From Oscillatoria nigro-viridis PCC 7112 (lineage in GTDB: Bacteria > Cyanobacteriota > Cyanobacteriia > Cyanobacteriales > Microcoleaceae), in assembly GCF_000317475.1 (NCBI RefSeq), contig NC_019729.1:5160501-5224500 (forward strand): a DNA stretch of 64,000 bases, in the 5' to 3' direction. The notes under the pieces were generated by a model. The model searched no databases. It worked only from the letters and a program-made list of their open reading frames with translations, and was not told the origin of the DNA. Numbering within the stretch: the first letter of the stretch is position 1; each line of letters opens with the position of its first letter. Positions 44,481 to 54,604 of this stretch are shown here, piece after piece. Both the position numbers and the translations under genes were made by a program.

Positions 44481-47400
44481 CTACATATCAGCAATCACAT
44501 CCAAAAAACGCTTAACCTGTTTTTCCCAAGTCCAATCTCGCATAAAGTTAGCCGCAGCTAAACCGATCCGTTTTGATTCTTCGCGATTAGTATAAACTTG
44601 TTCCAAAGCCTCGACAACTTCTGCCACATCAGACTCTCCCCAACCTTCTACACCGGAAAAAGGAGCAGTCAGTTTAACTCGTCCTTGGCTCCATAAAGGA
44701 TAGCAAATGTTGCTGTAAATCAAGTCTAAATGACCAGTATTTGCTGATAGAATAGTCGGAATTCCGCAGGCCATACTTTCCATCGCGACTAAATTAGTGC
44801 CGCCTTCACAGCGGTTGGTGAAAACAGCGCAGTCGGCTTCTCGCAAAATTTGTCCGGTGAGGTGATTGGGAATTAAGCCGATGTCGATAAAAGAGTCAAC
44901 CGGCAAACCGTTAGCCACTAACCATTGGGAAATTTCTAAACTTCCGTCGCGGTTGATATTGGGAAGTCCGACAACGTTTCCGGTTTGTTCGATTCCTAAC
45001 ATATACTGAGGCCAGAAGTTGTGCCATGTTGTTAGTAACAAAGCCTCTGGATGTTTGGCGCGAAATCGTTTGAAAGCGGCAATTACAATATCTTGACCTT
45101 TGCGATATTCCAGTTTGCCGCCGGAGAAAATGACGAAGCGATCGCCAAATAGATTAGATTTGGGTGCAGGATGGAAAATTGTTGGGTCAATTCCTTGATG
45201 TACCATCGCCACATTAGTCAAGCCGCAGCTTCTCAAAACATCCGCATTCCAGTTAGAACCTGCGACAATCGCGCTATATTTTTTGCCTGTTTCTAGTGCT
45301 GCTGCTGTGATTCGCGTGTCTTCAAAAAATATGACTCCTATTTGACAAGCGCTGGTAATTTGATGGTCAACTCCAGACGATGCTAAATTATTCCCCAAAG
45401 CGTAAAGTACGGGAAAATTACAACTGATTTGTTTGTCCGAATTTGCTGCTACTAATTCCTGAAAAGTTTTGTGCTTTTCAATTACAGGTAACAACAGCGA
45501 TTTATGCAGCGGATTCATTGATTCTGAGGTGATTGATGGCGGTGCTAAAAGTGCAACTTCCCAGGCAGGATTTTGCCGCAGTTGCAGTGTTAAATTCAGG
45601 GCGTAAATTCCCCAGCCGCTGGTGATGCTGAGGGGCCAACTAATGCCGATTCCGGTAATTTGTGGGGGAGTTTCTGGGGGTTTAATTTGAGGCAGAGTAT
45701 CAGCATCTGCCTTACCAGGCTGAGTCTGGAGACGAGTAGATTGTAAGGGCGGTGCCCCCGTGCCCGCCCTCTCTAGCAAGGCTGCTTTTATGCGATCGCA
45801 AACTCCATCCCAATCACCGGCTTTTTGCTGCCTAAACAACCGCGCAGTAGGATACCAAGGGCTATCTTCGCGTTCCAGCATCCAGCGCCAATCGGGAACA
45901 AAAGACAGCAAAATCCAGACGGGTTTGCCCAAAGCACCGGCCAAGTGCGCGACAGAAGTATCTACGCAAATTACTAAATCGAGTTGCGAAATAATTGCTG
46001 CTGTGTCGGCAAAATCGACGCAATGTTCGCTCAAATCTTCAATTTGGTGTTGCTTTAATAAAGTGCGCGAAGCGCAGCTATCCTGTAGGGAATCGCCCGC
46101 TGACAAATCTTTCTGAAGACTGTAAAAACTCACTCCCGGAACATCGACAAATTTCACAAAATCGCTCAATTTACACGATCGCCGATGATTGTTGCGGTGC
46201 AGCGGGCCGCCCGCCCACACAATACCTACTTTTAGTTTATTGTTCTGCTCTAGGGAAAATTTAAAATCCTGTGGCGGAGCTAAATAAGGAATATTTGCCG
46301 GTATATTTTCCAAAGTCGTTCCCAGAATTCGCGGCAAACTCATCAGCGGGGCTTGCACTTGAAAATCTATCAAATCGCTCGGCCTGACTCCTACTCGATC
46401 GACTCCTGGAATTCCTTCAAATAAACGCTTCAGCAAGACATGACAAGCAACAATAACTTGGCCGCCTTTTTGCTTAACTAAAGGCGCGTAGCGGATAAAC
46501 TGTATCGTATCGCCAAAACCTTGTTCAGGGTGCAATAAAATTGTTTTTCCCTGCAAATCCGAGCCGTCCCAAAGCGGTTGCTCAAAATAACACGGATCCA
46601 ATTGTTCAGTTTGCCAGCGCGATTCGTACTCCGCAAAACCAGGCTCATAATTTCCAGTTAAGAGCAAAGCTAAGGCTAGTCCCAAGCGCCAATTTGGCGA
46701 GTTGGGACGTAGTTGAATTGCTTTATTGTAGAAGTCGATCGCCTCTGTGACTTGTCCCTGTTCTTCGAGGGCAGAACCCAAATATAAGTTTGTTTCGCTA
46801 AGGTTGGGATTGGTTTCTAGCGCTTGTTTGTAGTGCGAAATTGCCTCGGTTATTTGCCCGTTTTCCTGTTTGAGATAACCTAAACAACTGTGGGCTTCGG
46901 CGTGGCTGGGTGAGGTGGCAATTACTTGTTCGTAACGAGCGGCTGCGTCTGCTTTTTTACCTTGGTTTTCTAAGGCCTTTGCTATGTAAAATTTTACCTG
47001 TGCGGGCGCTAAGGAAAATCGAGCAGAAGCTTCGCTATCTCCTGTACCGAGAACAGCTTGCGAACGAGTAGAAATTAGGTGTTTTAAGGCTGTTTTTATG
47101 CGATCGCAAACTCCCACCCAATCGCCCGGTGTTTGCTGCCGAAACAGCCGCGCCGTCGGATACCAAGGGCTATCTTCGCGTTCCAACATCCACCGCCAAT
47201 CCGGCATAAAACACAGCAAAATCCATACCGGTTTACCCAAAGCACCGGCTAAGTGCGCGATCGCAGTATCGACGCAAATTACTAAATCTAGTTGCGATAT
47301 CACCGCCGCAGTATCGGCAAAATCGTTCAAATTGTCGCTCAAATTTATCACGGGAATTTGAGTTAACAAAGTACGATCGCCCGCCGACATTTCTTTCTGA

Positions 47401-50400
47401 AGACTGTAAAAACTTACACCTGGAATATCTAATAATTGCAGGAAATAGCTTAAATCGCTCGATCGCTGAAAATCCTTCAAATGTTCCGAACTTCCCGCCC
47501 ACGCAATCCCAACTTTAAACCGATCATCGGAATTTAGAGAAAATTGCCAATTCGGCGGCGCAGCTAAATAAGGAACATTAGCCGGTATATTTTTTAAATT
47601 TGTTCCGAGAATATACGGCAAACTCATCAGCGGTGCTTGCACTTGGAAATCCGGCAATTCATCCATCCGAACCACCACTTGTTCGATGCCAGGAATCTGC
47701 TTAAATAAACGCTTCAGTTCTTGATAGCAAGAAAGGATTACTTTGCCGCCTTTTTGCTGCACAATTGCCGCATACCGCACAAATTGAATGGCATCGCCGA
47801 AACCTTGTTCGGATCGGAGCAAAATAGTTTGGCCGTTCAAATCTGAACCGTCCCAAACTGGTCGGTCAAAATTCAACCGTGGCAATTTTTTCGCCTGTTC
47901 TGTTTGCCACCGCCACTCGTATTCTGCTAAACCGCGCGGCAAGTCCCCAGTCAACAGCAATACTAAGCTTAAATTGAAGTGAGCCTTAACACAATCGGCA
48001 TCTATTTCGAGCGCTTTATTGTAACATACAATTGCTCGATTAATGTCTCCTGCTTGTTCAAAAGCACTGCCTAAATTAGTAATAGCTTCTATATAATTAG
48101 GGTTCAAAGATATGGCTCGTTCCAAACTAGAAATTGCCTGTTCTATTTTGCCCGCACCCAAGCATAACGTTCCCAGGTGATAGTGTCCTGCAGGATCGTT
48201 AGGTTCTGCTTCAATTGCACGCTCGTAAAGCCGTTGGGCCTCGTCTAGCTGAGATTGTGCTTGCATCGCCACACCTAAATTTACCAGCGCTGGCACGTAA
48301 TTGGAATTGACAGAAAGTGCTTGATGAAAACAGGCGATCGCAGTCGGCAAATCGCCCTGCTGCTGGAGTATGGTGCCGAGATTGTTGAGAGCTTTGACGT
48401 AAATCGGATTCAGGGCGATCGCCTTTTGAAAACAAGATACAGCATCGGGTATATTGCCTCGATCTTGCAGCAAAATACCCAAGTTATTGTGCGCTTGAGC
48501 GCAGTTCGGATCGATTTCGATCGCGCGCTGATAATAGGCGGCAGCTTCGGCTAAATCGCCTGTTTGGTGCAGCGTCACTGCCAAATTCGTGGCGGCTTCG
48601 ATCGAATTCGGCTGCCAAACTAAAGCATTTTTAAAACAAGCGATCGCCTCGGAAAATCTACCTTGCGCTTTCAGAACATTTCCGCAATTGAACTGTTCTT
48701 GAGCTAAGTCAACATTGGGCTGAGCTTCTATTAGTGGTTGAGCTTCCTGATGCTGAGAAATTCTTTCTCTGAGCGCCAAACTAGCTTGTTCTAAAACTCC
48801 TTCCCAATCTCCCGCTGTTGACTGGCGAAACAGCCGCGCCGTCGGGTACCAAGGACTATCTTCGCGTTGCAACATCCACCGCCAATCCGGCACAAAACAC
48901 AGCAAAATCCACACTGGTTTGCCCAAAGCACCAGCCAAGTGTGCCACAGAAGTATCTACAGAAATCACTAAATCCAGAGCCGATATTACAGCCGCAGTAT
49001 AGGCCATGTCTTGCAAATTAGAGCTTAAATCTGTTACGGGCATTTGCTCTAACAAAGCGCTATCGTCTGCTGTCATTTCCTTTTGCAAGCTGTAAAATTC
49101 TGCTCCCGGAATATCTAACAGTTTGGACAACAAATTTAGCGGTAACGATCGCACCTTATTTTGGGAATGTTGAGAATTTCCAGACCACACAATCCCTATT
49201 TTCAAATTAGCAGTTTGGCGAATAGTACATTCCAAACCGGGCGGCGAAGCTAAATAAGGAACCTTCGCCGGTATAGTTTCTAAAGTTGTTCCCAGAAGGT
49301 GAGGCAAACTCATTAGCTGCGCGCGCACTTGAAAATCCGGCGCATCCTCTGGGTTAACTATTAACCCATCGATTCCCGCAACTTGTGCAAACAAGCGCTG
49401 CAACTGCGGCAAACACCAAACAATTACCCTACCGCCTTTTTCCTTGACTAAATCTGCGTAGCGGATAAACTGAATTGCATCGCCTAAACCCTGTTCCGGG
49501 CAAAGCAAAATAGTTTTTCCTTGCAAATCTTTGCCGTCCCAAACCGGCTGTTGAAAACTGTAGCCCGGGTACTCTTTTTGTTGAACCAGCAGTCGCCATT
49601 CGTACTCGGAAAAACCGCGCTGAAAATCTCCCGCCAGCAGCAAAGCTAAACCTAAATTTAGGTGAGATTCGGGGCTAGCGACATTGAATTTAACTGCTTG
49701 GCTGTAGTAGGTGAGAGCATCCGCAAATTGTCCGCGATTGTGGAAAGCACTTGCCAAACTGTAGAGGGGATTGATATAGCCGGGTTTGAGTTCGATCGCC
49801 CGATGGTAACAATCGATCGCCTCTGCCATTTTTCCCGCTTCCTCAAAAGCTTGGCCGAGATTGTTCAAAGCTTGTGGAAAGTCGGGTTTCAGGCTCAAAG
49901 CTTGCTGATAGCAGCCGATCGCATCTTCAATTTTGCCCTGTTTCTGCAGGACAATTCCCAGATTGCAGTGAGCCTGTGCACTGGCTGGCAATTTCTGAAT
50001 CGCCTGCTGGCAAAAAGCTAGAGCCTCATCTAACTTATCTTGGTTTGACAGCCAACTCCCCAAAGCAAGATCGGTTTCTGCCAAATCCGGTTGCAGCGCC
50101 AGAGCTCGATCGTAGTATGCGATCGCATCTGCAACTCGCCCCTGTCGGATCGAGGCGTATGCTAAGTTGTGCAAGGCATCTAAATAATTAGGCTCGATCG
50201 CGATCGCCCGTTCGTAATTCGCGATCGCCCGTTCGTAATTCGCGCCCGCTGCCGCTTCCTCCCCTTGTTCCTCCAAAGCAATTCCCAAATTCAAATAAGC
50301 CGCCGCGCAATTAGGATTGACTTGAATAGCTTGCTCGTAGCAGCTTATAGCCTCCGCCACATCTCCTTGCTCTTCCCGCAGCAGCCCCAAATTAATCAGC

Positions 50401-53400
50401 GCTTCCGGGCAATTCGGGTTCAAAGAAAGCGCCCGTTCGTATTCTGCGATCGCCTCTTCAGTCTCTCCTGCTTCCGCGAGCGCGCTGCCCAAATTGCTTG
50501 CAGTTTCCGCCAAATTTCGGTCGATTGCTAGGGCTTGTCGGTAGTGCGCGATCGCCTCTGTTAGCTGGCCGCTTTGCTGTTTGACAACGCCTAAATTGCT
50601 GTGCGCGGCTGCGTAATTAGGGTCGATCGCGATCGCTCGCTCGTAACATTCGATCGCAGCGCCAAAATCTGCTTGCTGCTGCAAATCCACGCCCAACCGA
50701 AACTCTGCCTCCGCCGAATCCGACGGCCGGGATGCTGCTGCAACCGCGCCTAGAGCTTCCGCCACCCGAGCGAAAACGCTCTCCCAGTCGCCCCGCTGAT
50801 GCTGGCGAAACAGCCTTGCGCTTGGATACCAAGGACTATCTTCGCGTTGCAACATCCACCGCCAATCCGGCGAAAACGCCAGCAAAATCCACACCGGTTT
50901 GCCCAAAGCGCCCGCCAAATGGGCGACAGCGGTATCGACACTAATGACTAAATCCAGTTTGGCGATCGCAGCAGCAGTATCGGCCAAATCGCCAAAATGC
51001 GGGCTCAAATCTACGATCGGCGTTTGATTCAACAGGGCGCGATCGGCCTCGGAAACCTCTTTCTGCAAGCTGTAAAAACTTACCCCCGGAACGTCCAAAA
51101 GCGGCAGAAACTGGCTTAAACTGCACGAACGCTGCTTGTTTTTGCGGTGTTTTGGATTCCCCGCCCAGACAATCCCAACTTTCAAAGTGCGATCGGGCAA
51201 AAGCGTAAATTCAGCACCCGCAGGCGGAGATAAATAAGCAATATTTGCCGGTATTGTTTCCAGCTTTGTACCGATAATATACGGCAAACTCAACATCGGC
51301 GCTTGCACGTCGAATTCCGGCATTTGCTCGCCTTTAACTATTAGCAAATCAATGCCATCAACCGTTGCAAATAAACGGTGCAATTGCGGGTAACAGCCAA
51401 CAATGACCCTACCGCCTTTATTTTTGACGATCGCAGCGTAGCGAATAAACTGAAGCGAATCGCCTAAACCTTGTTCGGCGTGCAGCAAAATAGTCTTTCC
51501 CACCAAATCAGAACCGTCCCACAGCGGCCGGTATTCTCTCGCCGAAACAGTATTATCCGGCCCCGTCAAAAAACACGAATGACCAGTGTGAAATTCTTTT
51601 ATTTGCCAGCGCCACTCGTATTCAGCGAGACCATTTTCCAAATCTCCCACCAACAGCAAAGCCAAGGATAAATTCAGGTGAGCGCTAGCGTGATTTGGAC
51701 TTAAATGAATCGCCCGTCTGTAGCAGGATATCGCATCTTCTACCGCGCCTTTTTCCAGAAATGTCCTGCCTAAATTGTTGATAGCTTCCACAAAATCCGG
51801 CAGCAATTCTAGAGCTTTGTGATAATACTCCAGCGCATCTTCTAAATTGCCCTGTTCTTGCAACACTGTTGCCAGATTGTTGTAAGCTTCCCAGCTATGC
51901 GGATGAATTTCCAGCGCTCGCCGGTACAGATCGATCGCCCTTAGAAGTTCCCCTTTTTCTTGCAGCGCCACCGCTAAATTAATCAGTGCGGGTACGAAAT
52001 CCGGTTGAGCTACAAGAGCTTGCTCGTAATGTGCGATCGCCGCTTCCACTTGACCTTGTTCCTCAAAAATCTTTGCCAAGTTGTAAGCTGTTTGAGGAAT
52101 ATTTGGATCGATGGCTAAAGCTTCTCGGTAATGCGGGATAGCGGCCTCCAATTCGCCCTTTTCTTGCTTGAGAAAACCAAAATTAATCCGCGCTTGAACG
52201 CAATTTGGCTCAAGAGATATAATCTGTTCGTAAAGGGCGATCGCCTCTTCCTTATCTCCTGTTTCCATTAACTGTTCTGCTTGCCGCAATAAATCCTCTA
52301 AAACAACTAAATTCTCGCCAGCCGTTCCGATCGCAGCCGATGTCTCAATCCCCTGCGATTGCTTAACTGCCGAGGCTTCTGCCAACCCTTCGCTCGCCAT
52401 CACAAATATTTGTTTACTCTCTTTAACCACGCTTGCACCTGTCATGTTGAGAGCCACCGAATCGAGGTCAGGCCGATCATTAGCAGTCATGGCGAGTGAA
52501 ACGAAGTCAAGCGAATCTTTGGCAGCATCCTCGGAATAACTAGCAGTATTGGCGATCGCAAATAAACTCAAAGCCGCCTGTACTTCCTCAAACAATTCTT
52601 GCCAACTTTCCGGCTGACTTTGGCGGAAAAGCCTCGCAGTTGGATACCAAGGATTGTCTTCACGATCCAGCAGCCAACGCCAGTCAGGAGCAAAAGAAAG
52701 CAGCACCCAAACCGGTTTTCCTAAAGCACCGGCTAAGTGCGCCACAGCCGTATCGACAGTAATGACTAAATCCAGTTGAGATATAGCCGAAGCGGTATCA
52801 GCAAAGTCGTTCAAATGCGGAGTTAAATCCGGCACTAAGTGTTGGTTCAACAAAGTGCGATCGCTCTCGGACAAGTTTTTTTGTAAACTATAAAAAGCGA
52901 TTCCCGGAACATCCAAAAATCGAATAAAATCGCTCAAGCTGCAAGAACGCTGATTGTCTTTCCGGCGCTTCGGACTCCCCGCCCAAACAATCCCTACCTT
53001 CAATTTGGCATCAGAAGAAAGCGCAAATTTGCACTCAGCAGGCGGCTCTAAATAAGGAACATTTGCAGGTATTGTTTCCAGAGTTGTCCCCACAATTCGC
53101 GGCAAACTCATCAGAGGTGCGTGAACGTCAAATTCTGGCAAACCCTCAAGACTAACTGATAAATATTCAATACCAGCAACTGTCGCAAACAACCGCATCA
53201 GTTCGGGGTAGCAAGCCACCATAACTTTAGCGCCTCGGCTGCGAAGAATCGGCGCGTAGCGAATAAACTGAATAGAATCGCCAAAGCCTTGCTCGACGTG
53301 GAGTAAAATAGTTTTCCCCTGCAAATCCGAACCATCCCAAACCGGCTGTTTAAATTGCCTCGGTTGTAGTTGCGGAGTGCGCCACCGCCACTCATATTCA

Positions 53401-54326
53401 GCAAAACCGCGCTGAAAATCTCCGAACAAGAGCAAAGTTAAACCTAATTCCAGGTGTGCGATGGCGTTGTCTGGCTGCAATTCCAAGGCTCGAATGTGAC
53501 AAGAAAAAGCCTCTTGAAACTCTCCTAAATCGACCAAAGCGTGTCCGAGATTATTAATAGCCTCCACGAAGTCGGGCTTTAATTTTAAGGCTTGTCGGTA
53601 GTGGGATATTGCTACTTTTGCATTGCCTTGTTCGTGGAAAAATGCTCCTACATTGTTGTGAGCTTCGGGATTGTTGGGGTCGAGTTTTACAGCTTGCTGG
53701 TAGCAGTTGAAAGCTTCAGCAAATTTACCTTGCTGCTGCAAAACTGTTCCCAATCCCATCAGAGAGTATGTTAAATTTGGATTGACTTTTAAAGCGTGGA
53801 GGTAATAAGCTATCGCCTCGTTTAATTGATTTTTTTGTTTATATAAATGTCCTAAGTTGTGCGCTGTTTCGTGCAAGTTGGAGTCAAGCTGCAGCGCTGT
53901 TTGGTAATATAAAATAGCGGCGTCTATTTCGCCTAATTGCTGTTTTGCCCAGCCCAAATTATTGTAGGCGAGGACGGAATTTGGCTGAATTTTGATTACT
54001 TCTTCGTAACTGGCGATCGCCCTTTGATACTCGCCTACATCCAGCAAAAGATTAGCTTTATTTAAATGCGCTTCTACAAAATCGCGGTTTTGGGCGATCG
54101 CCTTTTCGTAAAAGTCGATCGCCTCTGCAATTTTTCCCTGCTGTCTCGCCGCTATTCCCAACAAACAGAGCACGTTTGCTGATTCCGGCTGTACTTCTAT
54201 TATTTGCCGATACAAATTCTCAGCTTCTAACAAACGGCCGGCTTGGTGATGTTGCCAAGCTAATTTCAAAGAGTCTTCGGCACCCAGTTTGCAGGCAGAT
54301 TTCCGCGATTTTTTTTGAGAAGCCAT
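44481..54326 (-). CDS. Giant five-module TPR-glycosyltransferase with C-terminal GT-B domain
   Basis: The 3281-residue protein repeats one plan five times: a run of TPRs, then a GT9/heptosyltransferase-like domain. Each domain has a DFQRGFAEYEWRW-like start, a KTILLHxEQGFGDxIQFIRYA motif, a LKVGIVWAGSPxH segment, an LDLVISVDTAVAHLAGALGK segment and a WYPTARLFRQ end near residues 565, 1170, 1831, 2391 and 2829. Residues ~2890-3281 are a group-1 GT-B domain (FSGGKLEYRKGQDIVIAAF and CEGGTNLVAMESMACGIPT). It is presumably cytosolic and glycosylates proteins or a surface glycan. A polypyrimidine tract lies upstream. A 7-residue tandem duplication sits in the third TPR run. The module count rests on the five motif sets. 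Confidence 0.92.
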   Translation of the reverse strand: MASQKKSRKSACKLGAEDSLKLAWQHHQAGRLLEAENLYRQIIEVQPESANVLCLLGIAARQQGKIAEAIDFYEKAIAQNRDFVEAHLNKANLLLDVGEYQRAIASYEEVIKIQPNSVLAYNNLGWAKQQLGEIDAAILYYQTALQLDSNLHETAHNLGHLYKQKNQLNEAIAYYLHALKVNPNLTYSLMGLGTVLQQQGKFAEAFNCYQQAVKLDPNNPEAHNNVGAFFHEQGNAKVAISHYRQALKLKPDFVEAINNLGHALVDLGEFQEAFSCHIRALELQPDNAIAHLELGLTLLLFGDFQRGFAEYEWRWRTPQLQPRQFKQPVWDGSDLQGKTILLHVEQGFGDSIQFIRYAPILRSRGAKVMVACYPELMRLFATVAGIEYLSVSLEGLPEFDVHAPLMSLPRIVGTTLETIPANVPYLEPPAECKFALSSDAKLKVGIVWAGSPKRRKDNQRSCSLSDFIRFLDVPGIAFYSLQKNLSESDRTLLNQHLVPDLTPHLNDFADTASAISQLDLVITVDTAVAHLAGALGKPVWVLLSFAPDWRWLLDREDNPWYPTARLFRQSQPESWQELFEEVQAALSLFAIANTASYSEDAAKDSLDFVSLAMTANDRPDLDSVALNMTGASVVKESKQIFVMASEGLAEASAVKQSQGIETSAAIGTAGENLVVLEDLLRQAEQLMETGDKEEAIALYEQIISLEPNCVQARINFGFLKQEKGELEAAIPHYREALAIDPNIPQTAYNLAKIFEEQGQVEAAIAHYEQALVAQPDFVPALINLAVALQEKGELLRAIDLYRRALEIHPHSWEAYNNLATVLQEQGNLEDALEYYHKALELLPDFVEAINNLGRTFLEKGAVEDAISCYRRAIHLSPNHASAHLNLSLALLLVGDLENGLAEYEWRWQIKEFHTGHSCFLTGPDNTVSAREYRPLWDGSDLVGKTILLHAEQGLGDSLQFIRYAAIVKNKGGRVIVGCYPQLHRLFATVDGIDLLIVKGEQMPEFDVQAPMLSLPYIIGTKLETIPANIAYLSPPAGAEFTLLPDRTLKVGIVWAGNPKHRKNKQRSCSLSQFLPLLDVPGVSFYSLQKEVSEADRALLNQTPIVDLSPHFGDLADTAAAIAKLDLVISVDTAVAHLAGALGKPVWILLAFSPDWRWMLQREDSPWYPSARLFRQHQRGDWESVFARVAEALGAVAAASRPSDSAEAEFRLGVDLQQQADFGAAIECYERAIAIDPNYAAAHSNLGVVKQQSGQLTEAIAHYRQALAIDRNLAETASNLGSALAEAGETEEAIAEYERALSLNPNCPEALINLGLLREEQGDVAEAISCYEQAIQVNPNCAAAYLNLGIALEEQGEEAAAGANYERAIANYERAIAIEPNYLDALHNLAYASIRQGRVADAIAYYDRALALQPDLAETDLALGSWLSNQDKLDEALAFCQQAIQKLPASAQAHCNLGIVLQKQGKIEDAIGCYQQALSLKPDFPQALNNLGQAFEEAGKMAEAIDCYHRAIELKPGYINPLYSLASAFHNRGQFADALTYYSQAVKFNVASPESHLNLGLALLLAGDFQRGFSEYEWRLLVQQKEYPGYSFQQPVWDGKDLQGKTILLCPEQGLGDAIQFIRYADLVKEKGGRVIVWCLPQLQRLFAQVAGIDGLIVNPEDAPDFQVRAQLMSLPHLLGTTLETIPAKVPYLASPPGLECTIRQTANLKIGIVWSGNSQHSQNKVRSLPLNLLSKLLDIPGAEFYSLQKEMTADDSALLEQMPVTDLSSNLQDMAYTAAVISALDLVISVDTSVAHLAGALGKPVWILLCFVPDWRWMLQREDSPWYPTARLFRQSTAGDWEGVLEQASLALRERISQHQEAQPLIEAQPNVDLAQEQFNCGNVLKAQGRFSEAIACFKNALVWQPNSIEAATNLAVTLHQTGDLAEAAAYYQRAIEIDPNCAQAHNNLGILLQDRGNIPDAVSCFQKAIALNPIYVKALNNLGTILQQQGDLPTAIACFHQALSVNSNYVPALVNLGVAMQAQSQLDEAQRLYERAIEAEPNDPAGHYHLGTLCLGAGKIEQAISSLERAISLNPNYIEAITNLGSAFEQAGDINRAIVCYNKALEIDADCVKAHFNLSLVLLLTGDLPRGLAEYEWRWQTEQAKKLPRLNFDRPVWDGSDLNGQTILLRSEQGFGDAIQFVRYAAIVQQKGGKVILSCYQELKRLFKQIPGIEQVVVRMDELPDFQVQAPLMSLPYILGTNLKNIPANVPYLAAPPNWQFSLNSDDRFKVGIAWAGSSEHLKDFQRSSDLSYFLQLLDIPGVSFYSLQKEMSAGDRTLLTQIPVINLSDNLNDFADTAAVISQLDLVICVDTAIAHLAGALGKPVWILLCFMPDWRWMLEREDSPWYPTARLFRQQTPGDWVGVCDRIKTALKHLISTRSQAVLGTGDSEASARFSLAPAQVKFYIAKALENQGKKADAAARYEQVIATSPSHAEAHSCLGYLKQENGQITEAISHYKQALETNPNLSETNLYLGSALEEQGQVTEAIDFYNKAIQLRPNSPNWRLGLALALLLTGNYEPGFAEYESRWQTEQLDPCYFEQPLWDGSDLQGKTILLHPEQGFGDTIQFIRYAPLVKQKGGQVIVACHVLLKRLFEGIPGVDRVGVRPSDLIDFQVQAPLMSLPRILGTTLENIPANIPYLAPPQDFKFSLEQNNKLKVGIVWAGGPLHRNNHRRSCKLSDFVKFVDVPGVSFYSLQKDLSAGDSLQDSCASRTLLKQHQIEDLSEHCVDFADTAAIISQLDLVICVDTSVAHLAGALGKPVWILLSFVPDWRWMLEREDSPWYPTARLFRQQKAGDWDGVCDRIKAALLERAGTGAPPLQSTRLQTQPGKADADTLPQIKPPETPPQITGIGISWPLSITSGWGIYALNLTLQLRQNPAWEVALLAPPSITSESMNPLHKSLLLPVIEKHKTFQELVAANSDKQISCNFPVLYALGNNLASSGVDHQITSACQIGVIFFEDTRITAAALETGKKYSAIVAGSNWNADVLRSCGLTNVAMVHQGIDPTIFHPAPKSNLFGDRFVIFSGGKLEYRKGQDIVIAAFKRFRAKHPEALLLTTWHNFWPQYMLGIEQTGNVVGLPNINRDGSLEISQWLVANGLPVDSFIDIGLIPNHLTGQILREADCAVFTNRCEGGTNLVAMESMACGIPTILSANTGHLDLIYSNICYPLWSQGRVKLTAPFSGVEGWGESDVAEVVEALEQVYTNREESKRIGLAAANFMRDWTWEKQVKRFLDVIADM
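45741..45770. repeat. 30-nt dispersed repeat inside giant TPR gene
   Basis: This copy begins TTGTAAGGGCGGTGCCCCCG and ends TGCCCGCCCT. It differs from 39813-39842 at one base. Here the frame gives ERAGTGAPPLQ in the linker before the C-terminal glycosyltransferase. Confidence 0.9.
50200..50241. repeat. 21-bp perfect tandem duplication with HIP1 in the TPR array
   Basis: GCGATCGCCCGTTCGTAATTC occurs twice head to tail. On the coding strand it doubles the heptapeptide ANYERAI, adding 7 residues that break the normal 34-residue TPR period. Confidence 0.93.
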
Positions 54327-54383
54327 AGTTGTCTTGGTTTTTGGGAGTTCGCTAACTTGTAATTGCCAACTTGTTCTAATTTG

Positions 54384-54600
54384 TTAACTCTTCCTTCCTT
54401 CTTCCTTATTCCTTATTCCTTCTTCCCCCTTCCTTCTTCCCCCTTCCTTCTTCCTTCTTCCCCCTTCCTTCTTCCCCCTTCCTTCTTCCTTCTTCCTTCT
54501 TCCTCCTTCCATCGGAGTGACATCCGTTACATCCGACGAAAGCGAATCTGTTGCCGAACTTCCTTTTTCCTTCTTCCTTCTTCCTTCTTCCCCTTCTACC
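54384..54600. repeat. Long polypyrimidine tract (CCTTCTTCC type)
   Basis: The plus strand is almost pure C/T from about 54384 to 54510, with units such as CCTTCTTCCCCCTTCCTTC, and again at 54558-54600. It lies between the hpt stop and the giant TPR gene start, in the upstream region of the latter. Such tracts can slip or form H-DNA. Confidence 0.85.
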
Positions 54601-54604
54601 TCTT

